The position numbers were made by a program, and so were the translations under genes. The notes beneath the pieces were generated by a model, which worked only from the letters and a program-made list of their open reading frames with translations, searched no databases and had not been told where the DNA came from. Shown here in pieces: positions 18,288-27,754 of a DNA stretch of 64,000 nucleotides; position 1 is the stretch's first letter; every line of letters starts with the position of its first letter. The DNA is from Deltaproteobacteria bacterium (GTDB taxonomy: Bacteria; Desulfobacterota; Syntrophobacteria; Syntrophobacterales; Syntrophobacteraceae): contig JAAYVE010000009.1 in assembly GCA_012517315.1 (NCBI GenBank), positions 124,001 through 188,000 on the forward strand, written 5' to 3'.

Positions 18288-18479
18288 GGCCGTACTTCCC
18301 TTGTTCGCTTAAAACTCGAGTTGTCATGTCGGTTTGAGCGCCCCCCACCTGGGCGAAGGAAAACCGGAACAACTTGTCAAACCCCAACGGCAGACACATC
18401 CTGCCCCGGTAAAGTGGGGATGGTCCGTACTCTGTGATGCACGCTTGAGCGTGTTGTAGGGAGGCGATCCAAGAACTCG

Positions 18480-18977
18480 TTACATCTTGTACTTGCTGAA
18501 ATCCGAAGGATCAAGATCTTCGAGGATCTCGGCCCATTTCTCCTGTTTTCCCCGGTCGAAAACCGGTTGTGCCCCCGGTTCCGACTTCTGGTACTTTGCA
18601 AGCACCTCTTCGGCGACATAAATGGGGGCATTTGTGCGCAGGGCAATGGCAATGGCATCGCTTGGCCTTGCATCGATGGGACTGATGCCCTCCTTGTCCC
18701 GCAGGTATATGTGGGCATAATACGTGTTGTTGCGCAGATCGCACACTTCGATGCGATCTACCTTCACCTGAAGAAGATCGAAGCAGTTCTTGAGCAGGTC
18801 GTGAGTCATCGGTCTGGGGAATTGGATCTTCTCCAGTTCGGTTGCGATTGCCGTGGCTTCCAGGAGACCGATCCATATCGGTAAAGTCGTTTCGCTTTCG
18901 GGATCGGACAGGATGAGTATGGGCGTGTTGGTTTGCGGGTCCATGACTAAACCTGTCACTTTCATTTGCCTGAGCAT
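18480..18977 (-). CDS. Bifunctional nuclease (BFN/DUF151) domain protein
   Basis: This 165-residue protein is a DUF151/BFN-domain protein. It opens MKVTGLVMDPQTNTPILIL and has LPIWIGLLEATAIA and DARPSDAIAIALRTNAPIYV, the most conserved blocks of the family. Plant homologues have nuclease activity; the bacterial role is not settled. The start at 18977 has a perfect AAGGAGG, better than the upstream ATG at 18995. It lies 42 bases downstream of miaB on the same strand, and the two are likely cotranscribed. Confidence 0.9.
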   Translation of the reverse strand: MLRQMKVTGLVMDPQTNTPILILSDPESETTLPIWIGLLEATAIATELEKIQFPRPMTHDLLKNCFDLLQVKVDRIEVCDLRNNTYYAHIYLRDKEGISPIDARPSDAIAIALRTNAPIYVAEEVLAKYQKSEPGAQPVFDRGKQEKWAEILEDLDPSDFSKYKM

Positions 18978-19019
18978 GATACCTCCTTGCTTCACTCGGT
19001 GTGAGGCGTGCTGCCTTCT

Positions 19020-20432
19020 TTATTGAGAAGGCAGCAGCTCCCCTCTCAAGGAGTGCGAAAAGGCAGAAACAATCCTCACATGAACCGTTTTTCCCCGAAG
19101 CCCGGCAGATCCCTGGAAATTGACAATACGATTCTGCATGGTCCTTCCCGACATTTGACCGTTGGAAGCCGCCTTGCTCGGACCCTCAACAAGCACTTCC
19201 CTCACCTTGCCCTGCTCTGCACGCTGCTTTTCCAGTGTGATCAATTCTTGAACGGCCTGCAGTTCTCTCAGGCGCTTTGCCTTGACATCTTCGTCGACTT
19301 TGCCCGGAAACTGAGAGGACTTGGTACCCGGGCGATCGGAGTAGCGAAAGGAGAAAAGTGTATCGAACCGTACGGTCTCCATGAGGCGAAGAGTTGCTTG
19401 GAAGTCCTCGTCCGTTTCCCCTGGAAAGCCTACCATGACATCCGCAGACAAAGCAATATCAGGACATGCCTCACGCAAATTTTGTATCTTTTCCAGATAC
19501 TCGCCGGCCGTGTAGCCTCGCCCCATGCGCTCGAGAACCTTGTCGGACCCAGCCTGGAAGGGAAGGTGAAGATGCTTGGCCAGTTTTGGCAGTTGTGCGA
19601 GAGACCGGATCAATGCGTCCGTGAGATCCTTCGGGTGGGAGGTGGTGAAGCGGATCCTGAGCAGACCGGGGATGGCATGAATCCGACGCAGCAACTGTGC
19701 GAAATCCGTCTGCTCGTCGAGCCCTCTTCCGTAAGAGTTGACATTCTGGCCGAGGAGGACAACCTCCCGTGTTCCCGAATCAACAAGCCCCTGAATCTCC
19801 TCCAGAATGAGCCTGCTGGGACGGCTTTTTTCGCGGCCGCGCACATACGGCACGATGCAGTAAGTACAGAAATTGTCGCAGCCCTGCATGATAGTCACAG
19901 AGGCGGAAACAGGGCATTCTGGGGTCCCTCCTGAGGGAGGGCAGGGGATGTCCCACTCCGGGTCCGACTCGGGGAGATGCGCTATTTTCACGGGGGAGTG
20001 CCGGAGTTCGTCCAACAGCCGTCCCACGGTGGAGAAGCCCTGTGTGCCCACGACAAGGTCCACATGCTCGAATCGGGTCAGAAGCAGGTCTCCCATTTGC
20101 TGTGCCAGGCACCCTGCCACGATGATCTTGACTGCGGGGTTGCGCATCTTGAGATGTCGCAGTCGGCCGAGAAACGAGAAGGCTTTCTGCTCCGCCTTTT
20201 CCCTCACACAACAGGTGTTGAGGAATATCACGTCGGCCCGGTGCAACCGGTTTGTCAGACAAGCGCCACGGGATGCCAGGGAGACGATCACCCGGCGGGA
20301 ATCATATTCATTCATCTGGCATCCAAACGTCTGGACGTACACTTGGAAGCCGCTGGAGCACCGCCGATTCAGGGGAGGGTCAGGCGCTTCCTGGATTCTG
20401 GATAGGTGGGAGTTTTCCGGTTTGACACACAA
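19020..20432 (-). CDS. miaB: tRNA-2-methylthio-N6-dimethylallyladenosine synthase MiaB
   Basis: This 470-residue radical-SAM methylthiotransferase modifies A37 of tRNAs that read UNN codons. The N-terminal UPF0004 domain starts at VYVQTFGCQMNEYDS and contributes three cysteines (GCQM, NTCCVREKA, GCLAQQ) for the auxiliary 4Fe-4S cluster. The radical-SAM motif C-x3-C-x2-C is CDNFCTYC. A TRAM domain ends the protein (about 400-465). The N-terminal 30 residues before the conserved core are poorly conserved, so the true start may be slightly inside. It is followed by the BFN gene. Confidence 0.95.
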   Translation of the reverse strand: MCVKPENSHLSRIQEAPDPPLNRRCSSGFQVYVQTFGCQMNEYDSRRVIVSLASRGACLTNRLHRADVIFLNTCCVREKAEQKAFSFLGRLRHLKMRNPAVKIIVAGCLAQQMGDLLLTRFEHVDLVVGTQGFSTVGRLLDELRHSPVKIAHLPESDPEWDIPCPPSGGTPECPVSASVTIMQGCDNFCTYCIVPYVRGREKSRPSRLILEEIQGLVDSGTREVVLLGQNVNSYGRGLDEQTDFAQLLRRIHAIPGLLRIRFTTSHPKDLTDALIRSLAQLPKLAKHLHLPFQAGSDKVLERMGRGYTAGEYLEKIQNLREACPDIALSADVMVGFPGETDEDFQATLRLMETVRFDTLFSFRYSDRPGTKSSQFPGKVDEDVKAKRLRELQAVQELITLEKQRAEQGKVREVLVEGPSKAASNGQMSGRTMQNRIVNFQGSAGLRGKTVHVRIVSAFSHSLRGELLPSQ

Positions 20433-20583
20433 GGGTCAATCTCCTCGTGCATAGCCTCGCGGCTGGCACACCGTTTCGAGTACAACCATTCGCCCATACC
20501 TGTCTCCGCCTTAATGGCGAGAAGGGGACGCGGTTCGGACTGTCGCTGACGAACGGGAAAGTCCTGAAGAACGATTGTGGGTC

Positions 20584-21336
20584 CTAAGCGATCGGATTTC
20601 CTTCCGAGAGTTTCGCGATGAGTGCCTGCATGATCTTCAAGGCGATGTCGGGGTAGTCTTTAATGACCACTTCCAAGTCATCAATGGTGTACATTTCAAC
20701 AGCACTCTCTCCGATGCTGGTGACCTGAGCTTGGTGCACACCGTTGGCAAAACCGATGATTCCCCCGAAAAACTCGCCGGGCTTTTCGATACAGCCCAGT
20801 TCCTCGTTTCCCTTGGTCAAACGCAGCCCACCATGGCTTGAGACGAGCCGGTAGAATGTCCTGGTGGCCACATCCTCTCCGAGAATCACCTCTCCGTCGC
20901 TGTAAAAGTTAACCCGCACTTCACCGATAGAAAAGGACTCCGTCATCCCTGAGAGATTGTGGGTGGTCTGGCTCAGCTGCTGGAGCGTCGAGAGGAGAAA
21001 CGTCTGAATCATTTGGGGGCTGTGGTGAAAAAGGTATTCAAAAGAGTCGCGGCCGTACGTGGCGATACGGGATCTGCTCAAGGTCCTTGCTGTATATTGG
21101 GCGGGCTTGCGAAGGATCAGGTTGTCGAGGCCGAACACGTCCTGTTCCTCAAGGATTCTGACGTTCTTGCCCCCCTGACTGATGCGGACCTGCCCGCTCA
21201 GGATGACATAGAAGCCTTCCGTCTCCTCCCCTTCCCGGACGACCACGTCACCATAGGGATGAGTTTGGACGTTTAAGGCGCGAACGGACAGGGAGTGCTC
21301 CACTTCCGTCTGGCTGTATCTTTCATCCATATGCAT
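20584..21336 (-). CDS. Protein with two cyclic-nucleotide-binding-like domains
   Basis: This 250-residue protein has a clear cNMP-binding fold at about residues 22-115 (VVREGEETEGFYVILSGQV, DVFGLDNLIL) and a second, more diverged copy at about 135-230 (FYSDGEVILGEDVATRTFYRLV, GEFFGGIIGFAN). There is no DNA-binding domain, so it is not a Crp-type regulator. The phosphate-binding cassettes lack the canonical RTA Arg-Thr pair in at least the second copy, so ligand binding is uncertain. It is separate from miaB by 151 bases. Confidence 0.85.
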   Translation of the reverse strand: MHMDERYSQTEVEHSLSVRALNVQTHPYGDVVVREGEETEGFYVILSGQVRISQGGKNVRILEEQDVFGLDNLILRKPAQYTARTLSRSRIATYGRDSFEYLFHHSPQMIQTFLLSTLQQLSQTTHNLSGMTESFSIGEVRVNFYSDGEVILGEDVATRTFYRLVSSHGGLRLTKGNEELGCIEKPGEFFGGIIGFANGVHQAQVTSIGESAVEMYTIDDLEVVIKDYPDIALKIMQALIAKLSEGNPIA

Positions 21337-21556
21337 TCAACCTGTTCATGAGGTTTCGACCCTGTGGAGGACGCAGCGCGTCGAAATTGGTTGGGAACGA
21401 TACCTCCAGGGAACATTTATGCATCTCGGCAGGCTTTCCAGATCACTTGAACAAAACATGGCCTTCGGATTGAGTTTCTTAGCCAATGCTGAAATTTTTT
21501 GCAAGCGGATCATGGGAGGCAGTGGAAGCAAGTGCGCACGAAAGGCAGGGCAGATG

Positions 21557-21793
21557 TCATGTGGTGCTTTCCACCAGTTGCAGCCGGAGGTTTTCCCCCT
21601 CACCTTCCAGAATCCTCTGGACGTCTTCTTCACAACCGGGAGCGATATCGATCCTGACCAGTCCCAGGCGGGAGTCTTGGGTGCTCACAACGGCGATTCC
21701 TTCGTAAGCCTCGAGAAGATAACGCAGGTAATGAATCTGAGGCGGCGCGACGAGACAACGTCGGAAGCTGCTTTCTAACTGGAAGTTCGGCAA
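21557..21793 (-). CDS. DUF4911-like small protein
   Basis: This 78-residue protein shows the pattern IHYLRYLLEAYEGIAVVSTQD...LVRIDIAPG that I associate with DUF4911. It is small, soluble and of unknown function. The start is TTG, with AAAGGAGA seven bases upstream. It is divergent from the secreted-protein gene at 21936. Confidence 0.72.
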   Translation of the reverse strand: MPNFQLESSFRRCLVAPPQIHYLRYLLEAYEGIAVVSTQDSRLGLVRIDIAPGCEEDVQRILEGEGENLRLQLVESTT

Positions 21794-21935
21794 CGAATTC
21801 TCCTTTAGTTTGCAGTTTGACTATGTTACCACATATACCCCGTAAAAGGGAGACGGCCCACCTGCCTGAGGGAGAAAAGAGTCGGTCGCCTGAGGATGTG
21901 TTCCGGTGCCGTTCGCCGTTGGTTGGAGTATGGTC

Positions 21936-23270
21936 ATGGGATCAAGACCCTTTAATTACACCACCCTTTGCCATCTCGTTTCGTGCTGCCTCGTTTTTCT
22001 TTGCCTCGGTTTTGCCGCCGCGGGGGACTTGCCGTCGGATGCCGTAGTCGCTGAATACTTCAGCCAGGGACGAGCCATGGTCCATGGGGAGAATCACGCG
22101 ATGAGCCGAGAGGAAGCTTTCCTGGATTTCCTGACACAAGCCGTGGTTCAGGCAACCTCCCGAATTCTTTCTCCATCGGGGATGGAGACTCGGTATGCGG
22201 TTTTGAAGGAAAAAATCTTCAAGGAACCGGGACGTTATGTTCAGAGTTATCAGATTTTTTCTGAAGGGATGGCAGGAGGAAATCACTACCATGTGGCAGG
22301 CAGGGTAACGGTTGCGATGGAGGCGCTTCGTGGGGATCTGATGCAAATGGATGTGATCCTCGATTCAGATCTGGCAGAGGAATCGGTTCCTCCCCCGGTC
22401 TCTTCTCAAGAGTCCATTGTGGAGTCGGACACGGACGCACGGCGTGACCCGGCAGGATCAAACACGGCCGGTCCGATGGGGGGGGGCGGCGTGTTCTGGG
22501 CCGTTGCGGAACGGTGGGAGGAGGCTTGGCATATTCCGCACAGCCGAACGGATCCCCAGGGTCTTTTTGGGGCAAACGTCTATGAGGAACTGTCCAGCAT
22601 TGGCTGGTCGATCTGGTTTCCAGGAGAGAAGTCCTTGCCGGTGAACGAGGCCGGGATGATCCCGCCGGGGGATGTGCTGAGGCTGGCCAAGACAGCCGGG
22701 GTCAGCCGGGCCGTTGTCGGTACGGTTGACGTTCGCCGGGACGACAACGCCCGTCTCCGCCTTGCCACCACCCTGGTTGTTCTGGATGTGCACAGTGGGG
22801 GGACCCTTGGGGAGATTCACAAGCAACTGCCCGTGGACGAAGGGGCGACCCTCGATGGAACGATGGAACTCGCGGCTTTTGTCGTTCCGAACCTGGAACG
22901 TTTGCTCCGGGATCATGGGGACAAGAAGACGGTTCCACCCTCTGAACAGCCGGAACCGGAGATGACCACGATACGAGAAGAGGCGGATCATCTTGTTTTG
23001 CGTATCGTTTCCCAGAGGTCCCAGGCAGATTGGGAAGCATTGGAGGGCATTCTCCGCGAAAAATCTCCAAATCTGGAAGTGACGGGATTCAAACTGGGAG
23101 AGAATGGGGGGGCGGTGCAATTGCGCGGCGTCGGAAGGGCAACAGTGAATGCCCTGAATGGAATGCGCCTTCAGGACGGTGGAGAGGTCAAAGTGGAGGA
23201 GCCTCACTCCGCGGATGCGGATGTGGTGTTGACCGTGGTTCACTCGGAAACATCTCAGTCTAATCCATGA
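21936..23270 (+). CDS. Secreted/envelope protein with FlgT-like features
   Basis: This 444-residue protein has an N-terminal signal sequence (CLVFLCLGFAAAGD). It is followed by a region (MSREEAFLDFLTQAVVQATSRIL) like the start of FlgT/assembly-T-type proteins that replace basic N-terminal helices with periplasmic domains. The C-terminal 90 residues repeat this theme (LVLRIVSQRSQADWEALEGIL). The start at 21936 has GGAG seven bases upstream. The stop overlaps the start of the phosphatidyltransferase gene by four bases (ATGA), so the two are translationally coupled. The function is unknown. Confidence 0.72.
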   Translation: MGSRPFNYTTLCHLVSCCLVFLCLGFAAAGDLPSDAVVAEYFSQGRAMVHGENHAMSREEAFLDFLTQAVVQATSRILSPSGMETRYAVLKEKIFKEPGRYVQSYQIFSEGMAGGNHYHVAGRVTVAMEALRGDLMQMDVILDSDLAEESVPPPVSSQESIVESDTDARRDPAGSNTAGPMGGGGVFWAVAERWEEAWHIPHSRTDPQGLFGANVYEELSSIGWSIWFPGEKSLPVNEAGMIPPGDVLRLAKTAGVSRAVVGTVDVRRDDNARLRLATTLVVLDVHSGGTLGEIHKQLPVDEGATLDGTMELAAFVVPNLERLLRDHGDKKTVPPSEQPEPEMTTIREEADHLVLRIVSQRSQADWEALEGILREKSPNLEVTGFKLGENGGAVQLRGVGRATVNALNGMRLQDGGEVKVEEPHSADADVVLTVVHSETSQSNP

Positions 23271-23818
23271 CGATGACCATTCCCAATGTACTCACATTGA
23301 TCCGGATTTTTCTCACGCCATACCTTGTGTGGCTTCTCCTGGACAACAGGCTCAACCACGCTCTTCTCGTTTTCTTCCTGGCGGGGATCACCGACGGACT
23401 CGACGGTCTCATCGCCCGCGCGTTCCAACAGAAGTCCAAGCTGGGAGCCTACCTGGATCCACTTGCAGACAAACTCCTCCTTGTCAGTTCCTTCATTCTT
23501 CTCGGATATCTGGGCTTGGTTCCCAATTGGCTTGTCATTGTTGCGGTGAGTCGTGACGCCATGATCCTGCTGGGCTTGATCACACTTTGTTTTTTCCAGG
23601 TACAGGTGCAAATCAGTCCCAGCGTGGTGAGCAAGATCACCACACTTCTTCAACTCTTCACTGTTCTTTTCGTGTTGAGTTCATCCGTGGTGAACTGGCC
23701 GCCGTGGAGCTTTGTTCCTTTGTTCGGAACCACAGCCGCGCTGACCGTCGCGAGCGGAGTTCACTACCTGCTGATCGGTCTCTCCCTGCTGGAAGGACGG
23801 CGGCACGGAAGGAGCTGA
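23267..23818 (+). CDS. CDP-alcohol phosphatidyltransferase
   Basis: This 183-residue integral membrane enzyme carries the complete D-x2-D-G-x2-A-R-x8-G-x3-D-x3-D signature (D43, D46, G47, A50, R51, G60, D64, D68). It transfers a CDP-activated phosphatidyl group to an alcohol. Its length and the N-terminal TIPNVLTLIRI resemble PgsA (phosphatidylglycerophosphate synthase), but substrate identity cannot be set from sequence alone. It has about five membrane helices. It is coupled to the secreted-protein gene. Confidence 0.9.
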   Translation: MTMTIPNVLTLIRIFLTPYLVWLLLDNRLNHALLVFFLAGITDGLDGLIARAFQQKSKLGAYLDPLADKLLLVSSFILLGYLGLVPNWLVIVAVSRDAMILLGLITLCFFQVQVQISPSVVSKITTLLQLFTVLFVLSSSVVNWPPWSFVPLFGTTAALTVASGVHYLLIGLSLLEGRRHGRS

Positions 23819-23908
23819 TCTTTTTCCGGGACAAGAGCGAAAGGGTGGGCCGGGACGCAGGACCCCCCCCGGAGGGAGGTCGTGAAGAAGAATCGGGCCC
23901 GGAATGGG

Positions 23909-23932
23909 ATGCTTGCTGAGACAGCATTTTTC
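23909..23932 (+). terminator. Weak candidate terminator after the phosphatidyltransferase gene
   Basis: A short stem (TGCTG-AGA-CAGCA) is followed by a five-T run. It lies between the phosphatidyltransferase stop and the tRNA promoter. The stem is short, so termination efficiency is doubtful. Confidence 0.35.
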
Positions 23933-23961
23933 TTGACATGGTTTTGGGGGACCGCTATAGA
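23933..23961 (+). promoter_or_regulatory. Sigma-70 promoter of tRNA-Val
   Basis: TTGACA (23933-23938) and TATAGA (23956-23961) are separated by exactly 17 bases and lie just upstream of the tRNA. The -35 is perfect and the -10 matches four of six bases. Confidence 0.8.
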
Positions 23962-23975
23962 GTCAAACAATTCCT

Positions 23976-24050
23976 AGGCACGTAGCTCAGTGGGAGAGCG
24001 CTACCTTGACGCGGTAGAAGTCGGCGGTTCGAAACCGCCCGTGCCTACCA
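23976..24050 (+). tRNA. tRNA-Val (GAC)
   Basis: This 75-nt cloverleaf has the acceptor stem AGGCACG/CGTGCCT, D-arm GCTCAGTGGGAGAGC, anticodon stem CTACC/GGTAG with loop TTGACGC (anticodon GAC), and T-arm GGCGG-TTCGAAA-CCGCC. The discriminator A and encoded CCA are present. It reads GUC (Val) codons. Confidence 0.97.
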
Positions 24051-24187
24051 CCCATGGAATCTCATGACGTATCGAGGGAATGCACCAGTTGATTCGTTTG
24101 ATTCAATGAGAAGCAGCGTTGGCTGTTGAAGTAGGAAAACCAGCGGCTTGCGGATGCCGTCGTGCGAGACATGTCGGTTCCTTCCAG

Positions 24188-24223
24188 GGCATCTTCCCCC
24201 CTTCAGGGGCAGGTGCCTTTTTT
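24188..24223 (+). terminator. Strong intrinsic terminator between tRNA-Val and thrS
   Basis: GGCATCT and AGGTGCC form an outer stem (one G-U pair) and CCCC/GGGG an inner stem, separated by a one-base internal bulge on each side. A run of six T follows at 24218-24223. It is 138 bases after the tRNA and 113 bases before thrS, so it could end the tRNA transcript or act as an attenuator in the thrS leader. No T-box core sequence was found. Confidence 0.8.
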
Positions 24224-24336
24224 GTTATGGAGATTCCTTGTCACAACACCGTTTCGTGTGTAAACATATTGCGTTGAATTCGGAAGCGGCGAAGGATCGT
24301 CCGACGAAACCGCTGGGCTAGCTTCAGGGAAATTAC

Positions 24337-26280
24337 ATGAACGCTGACAAGATAGAGGTTGAATTGGCAGGGAGTGGCAGTGTGCTGTTCCCTAAGGGCG
24401 TGTCGGTACAGGAGATTCTCAGTGGCCAGGATGGTGGGGGGCGCGATGGATTCATTGCCGCCCGAGTCGATGGGGAATTGGTGGATCTTTCCACGAAGTT
24501 GAACAAAGATGCGCGGGTTGAAGGAATCAGAGCGGACAACGCGGAAGGTCTGGAGATCCTGAGGCACAGTGCGTCGCACATCATGGCTCAGGCGGTCAAG
24601 GCGCTTTTCCCTGATGCCAAGGTGGCCATCGGTCCGGCCATAGAAAACGGGTTTTACTATGATTTCGATGTGGAAAAGCCTTTCAGCCCGGAAGATCTGG
24701 AACGGATCGAGGCGAAAATGGCGGAAATTGTGGCTGAAAAGCTCGAATTCCACAGGAGAGAAATGCCTCGAGAGGGGGCAATACAGTTCTTCCGCGATCG
24801 TGGTGAGCCATACAAGGTGGAACTGATCGAAGGTTTCGACGGCCCTATCGTTTCCTTTTACGAGCAAGGAGATTTCGTAGACCTGTGCCGTGGTCCTCAT
24901 ATTCCGCATACGGGATTCCTTAAGGCCTTCAAACTGACGGGGGTCGCTGGCGCCTACTGGCGCGGCGACGAACGAAATCCCATGCTGCAAAGAATCTATG
25001 GGACCGCGTTTCCTGACAGGGAGGCACTGAAGAAATATCTAAAGTTTCTCGAAGAGGCACAGAAGCGTGACCATCGGCGCCTGGGGAAGGATCTCGACCT
25101 TTTCAGCTTCAGTGATGATGTGGGAGCGGGGATGGTCATTTACCATCCCAAGGGAGCCCTCATAAGGCATATCCTGGAGACGTTCGAAAAGAGAGAGCAC
25201 CTGCGCAGAGGGTATCACATCGTTGTGGGACCCACTCTGCTGAAGACGGAACTCTGGAAGAGGTCGGGGCATTTCGAACACTACCGGGAGAACATGTACT
25301 TCACGGAAATCGACGGGCAGTCTTACGGGATCAAACCCATGAACTGCCTCTCCCACATGCTCATTTACAAATCCAAGATCCGCAGCTACAGAGACCTCCC
25401 ACTGCGGTACTTTGAGCTGGGTACCGTCCATCGCCATGAGAAATCCGGCGTGTTGCACGGTCTGCTTCGCGTCCGCCAGTTCACACAGGACGATGCCCAT
25501 ATTCTGTGCATGCCTGAGCAGCTCAACACGGAAATTCAGGGGATCATCGACTTCGTCATTGAAGTCATGGGAATTTTCGGCTTTTCATATGAGATGGAAA
25601 TCAGCACGCGTCCGGAAAAGTCCATTGGCACGGATGCAGACTGGGAAAGAGCGACCAGGGCCCTTATGGGGGCCTTGGAGGATAAGGGGATTGCCTTCAG
25701 CCTTTGCGAGGGGGAGGGCGCCTTCTATGGGCCGAAAATTGATGTGAAACTCAGGGACGCCTTGGAACGGCGCTGGCAATGCGCCACAATTCAGTGCGAT
25801 TTTACGCTCCCCGAGCGGTTTGACCTGACCTACATCGGAGCGGATGGAAACCGCCACAGGCCCGTCATGCTGCACCGCGTCATTCTCGGGGCGATAGAGC
25901 GTTTCATGGGGGTGCTGGTAGAACACTATGGAGGAGCGTTCCCTACTTGGCTGGCTCCTGTTCAAGCGGTGGTGATGACGGTAACGGACGCGCAACTGGA
26001 GTTTGCCCGCCGGTTGGTGGACGAAGTGCGGAATGCGGGGGTCAGGGTGGATCTGGACGATCGGAGCGAAAAACTAAACTACAAGATCCGGGAGGCTCAA
26101 CTGCAGAAGATTCCTTACATGCTCGTCGTGGGAGATCGGGAGGTTGCGGCGGGGGGTGTGAAACCCCGCAGGCGCGACGGAACCCAACTGGATCTCATGC
26201 TTCCCGGCGGGTTTGCCGAAATGATCGAGAAAGAGTGTCTCGAAGCGACCAAGGGGCGCATTGGCCTGGGGATTGTCTGA
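24337..26280 (+). CDS. thrS: Threonine-tRNA ligase
   Basis: This 647-residue enzyme charges tRNA-Thr. It has a TGS domain (about 1-65), the second-additional (editing) domain with [10 protein letters not shown] and a late CRGPHIP motif, and the class II catalytic core with motif 2 ([17 protein letters not shown]) and motif 3. The zinc ligands are the Cys in PMNCLSH, a His in the motif 2 region and the His in VMLHRVILG. The C-terminal anticodon-binding domain is complete. The start at 24337 follows CAGGGAA. It heads the translation cluster; infC begins 46 bases downstream. Confidence 0.97.
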   Translation: MNADKIEVELAGSGSVLFPKGVSVQEILSGQDGGGRDGFIAARVDGELVDLSTKLNKDARVEGIRADNAEGLEILRHSASHIMAQAVKALFPDAKVAIGPAIENGFYYDFDVEKPFSPEDLERIEAKMAEIVAEKLEFHRREMPREGAIQFFRDRGEPYKVELIEGFDGPIVSFYEQGDFVDLCRGPHIPHTGFLKAFKLTGVAGAYWRGDERNPMLQRIYGTAFPDREALKKYLKFLEEAQKRDHRRLGKDLDLFSFSDDVGAGMVIYHPKGALIRHILETFEKREHLRRGYHIVVGPTLLKTELWKRSGHFEHYRENMYFTEIDGQSYGIKPMNCLSHMLIYKSKIRSYRDLPLRYFELGTVHRHEKSGVLHGLLRVRQFTQDDAHILCMPEQLNTEIQGIIDFVIEVMGIFGFSYEMEISTRPEKSIGTDADWERATRALMGALEDKGIAFSLCEGEGAFYGPKIDVKLRDALERRWQCATIQCDFTLPERFDLTYIGADGNRHRPVMLHRVILGAIERFMGVLVEHYGGAFPTWLAPVQAVVMTVTDAQLEFARRLVDEVRNAGVRVDLDDRSEKLNYKIREAQLQKIPYMLVVGDREVAAGGVKPRRRDGTQLDLMLPGGFAEMIEKECLEATKGRIGLGIV

Positions 26281-26325
26281 CCACCGTCGAACTATCATGA
26301 CAACTTTTGAGAAGGAGGATTTGTT

Positions 26326-26835
26326 CTGGAAAAGCAGGTCAACGTGAATGAAAAGATTCGGGCTCAGGAAGTCCGGGTGATCGGCAAAGACGGTCAGCAA
26401 TTGGGCGTTCTCCCATTGAAAAAGGCTCTGGAGCAAGCGATCCTCGACGAGCTGGACCTCGTCGAAGTGGCTCCCAACGCGGACCCGCCCGTCTGTAAGA
26501 TCATGGATTACGGAAAATTCAAGTACCAGCAAAACAAGCGATCTCAGGAGGCGAAGAAGAAGCAGACCGTGATCCAGGTGAAGGAGGTGAAGGTCCGTCC
26601 CAAGACCGACGAACACGACCTGCTCGTGAAGATCAAGCACGTGAAGCGGTTCCTTGCCCAGAAGGATAAGGCGAAGGTCACCATCATGTTCCGGGGGCGA
26701 GAGATCGCCTACACGGACCAAGGCGCCAAGGTACTGGAGCGCATCCAGGAGGAACTGAAAGAAGAGGCGCTGGTGGAACAGCCGCCCAAGATGGAAGGGC
26801 GCAACATGGTCATGATCCTGGCCCCCAAGTCCTAG
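26326..26835 (+). CDS. infC: Translation initiation factor IF-3, probable CTG start
   Basis: This 169-residue IF-3 has the N-domain (VNVNEKIRAQEVRVIGKDG), the basic linker and the C-domain (VKVRPKTDEHDLLVKIKHV, KAKVTIMFRGRE). A perfect AAGGAGG (26312-26318) lies seven bases before an in-frame CTG at 26326. The nearest in-frame alternative, GTG at 26344, has no ribosome site and would cut off six residues. infC genes are known for rare start codons such as AUU, which IF-3 itself discriminates against, giving autoregulation, so CTG fits. It follows thrS by 46 bases. Confidence 0.92.
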   Translation: MEKQVNVNEKIRAQEVRVIGKDGQQLGVLPLKKALEQAILDELDLVEVAPNADPPVCKIMDYGKFKYQQNKRSQEAKKKQTVIQVKEVKVRPKTDEHDLLVKIKHVKRFLAQKDKAKVTIMFRGREIAYTDQGAKVLERIQEELKEEALVEQPPKMEGRNMVMILAPKS

Positions 26836-26871
26836 CTGGATTTGCTTCCGGATTCCGGACCTTGAAAAGGC

Positions 26872-26900
26872 TTGACACCCCTTTCAAACCCCAATAGATT
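26872..26900 (+). promoter_or_regulatory. Sigma-70-like promoter for rpmI-rplT
   Basis: TTGACA (26872-26877) and TAGATT (26895-26900) are spaced 17 bases. It lies just after infC, leaving a leader of about 240 nt before rpmI. In many bacteria L20 binds a leader structure to repress this operon; I could not define the fold here. Confidence 0.6.
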
Positions 26901-27148
26901 ACGTCCTTTCACAAATCTGGTGGAATACAGGGGCAACGGAAACCCGTTTGGAAAAGAGGGAAGGCGCCCGCTCAAAAGGGGCCTCGAGGAGGGCGGTTCG
27001 GGAGCCTGGGGGGGCCGGAGCTGTGGGTTCTCCAAAGGGGAACCTTACTGTTGCGCGGGTGGGCCGGATTGCCTCAAGTGCCCCGGAAAAATTCTCGATC
27101 GTCGTCGATGTGGTTGCTCCCGGTCGTGCAACCACAGTGGAGGGAGGA

Positions 27149-27346
27149 ATGCCGAAACTCAAGACCAATCGCGCTGCAGCCAAACGTTTCAAGAAAACCG
27201 GTACCGGGAAGATCATGAGGGCTCGAGCCAACAAGAGCCACATTCTCACCAAGAAAGGGTCTGATCGCAAGCGGCGCCTTCGACAGAGCACCCTTGTGGA
27301 TGCCATCAATGTGAGGGCGCTCCGCAGGATGATGCCCTACCTCTGA
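27149..27346 (+). CDS. rpmI: 50S ribosomal protein L35 (bL35)
   Basis: This 65-residue basic protein begins [20 protein letters not shown], the typical bL35 N-terminus, and contains [24 protein letters not shown] precedes the ATG. The frame is open far upstream, but the extension is not L35-like. The 313-base gap after infC is unusually long and holds the promoter annotated at 26872. Confidence 0.96.
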   Translation: MPKLKTNRAAAKRFKKTGTGKIMRARANKSHILTKKGSDRKRRLRQSTLVDAINVRALRRMMPYL

Positions 27347-27397
27347 GGGTGGTTCCTGATGAATTGACCGGAATGAAATGCAGAAGGAGTGATGCCC

Positions 27398-27751
27398 ATG
27401 CCTAGGGTGAAAAAAGCAGTGGCGTCCCGCCAGCGTCGGAAGAAGGTTCTGGACATGGCGAGAGGATATCGGGGGGGACGAGGGACTCTTCTGAGGACGG
27501 CAAAGGAGTCGGTGGATCGTGCCCTCAAATTCGCTTACAGGGATCGTAAAACAAGAAAAAGGTCCTTTAGAAGCCTCTGGATCATGCGGATCAATGCCGC
27601 TGCGAGGCAGCATGATCTCAGCTACTCCAGGTTCATGAACGGCCTGAAGAAGGCCAATGTGATGCTGGATCGAAAGGTCTTGGCGGCCTTGGCCATGAAC
27701 GACCCGGAGGCGTTTGCGAAACTGGCCCAAATCGCCAAAGAAGCAGCGTAG
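27398..27751 (+). CDS. rplT: 50S ribosomal protein L20 (bL20)
   Basis: This 117-residue protein begins [20 protein letters not shown] and ends LNDPEAF-like ([17 protein letters not shown]), matching bL20 throughout, including the [18 protein letters not shown] block. It is essential for early 50S assembly and autoregulates its operon in several bacteria. The start at 27398 has AGAAGGAG eight bases upstream; two ATG-like codons just before are out of favour. The pheS start follows after three bases. Confidence 0.97.
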   Translation: MPRVKKAVASRQRRKKVLDMARGYRGGRGTLLRTAKESVDRALKFAYRDRKTRKRSFRSLWIMRINAAARQHDLSYSRFMNGLKKANVMLDRKVLAALAMNDPEAFAKLAQIAKEAA

Positions 27752-27754
27752 ACC

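Noticed and set aside
24051-24223. T-box riboswitch before thrS
   Set aside because: The conserved T-box core (AGGGTGGNACCGCG-like) was not found, so only a terminator is called.
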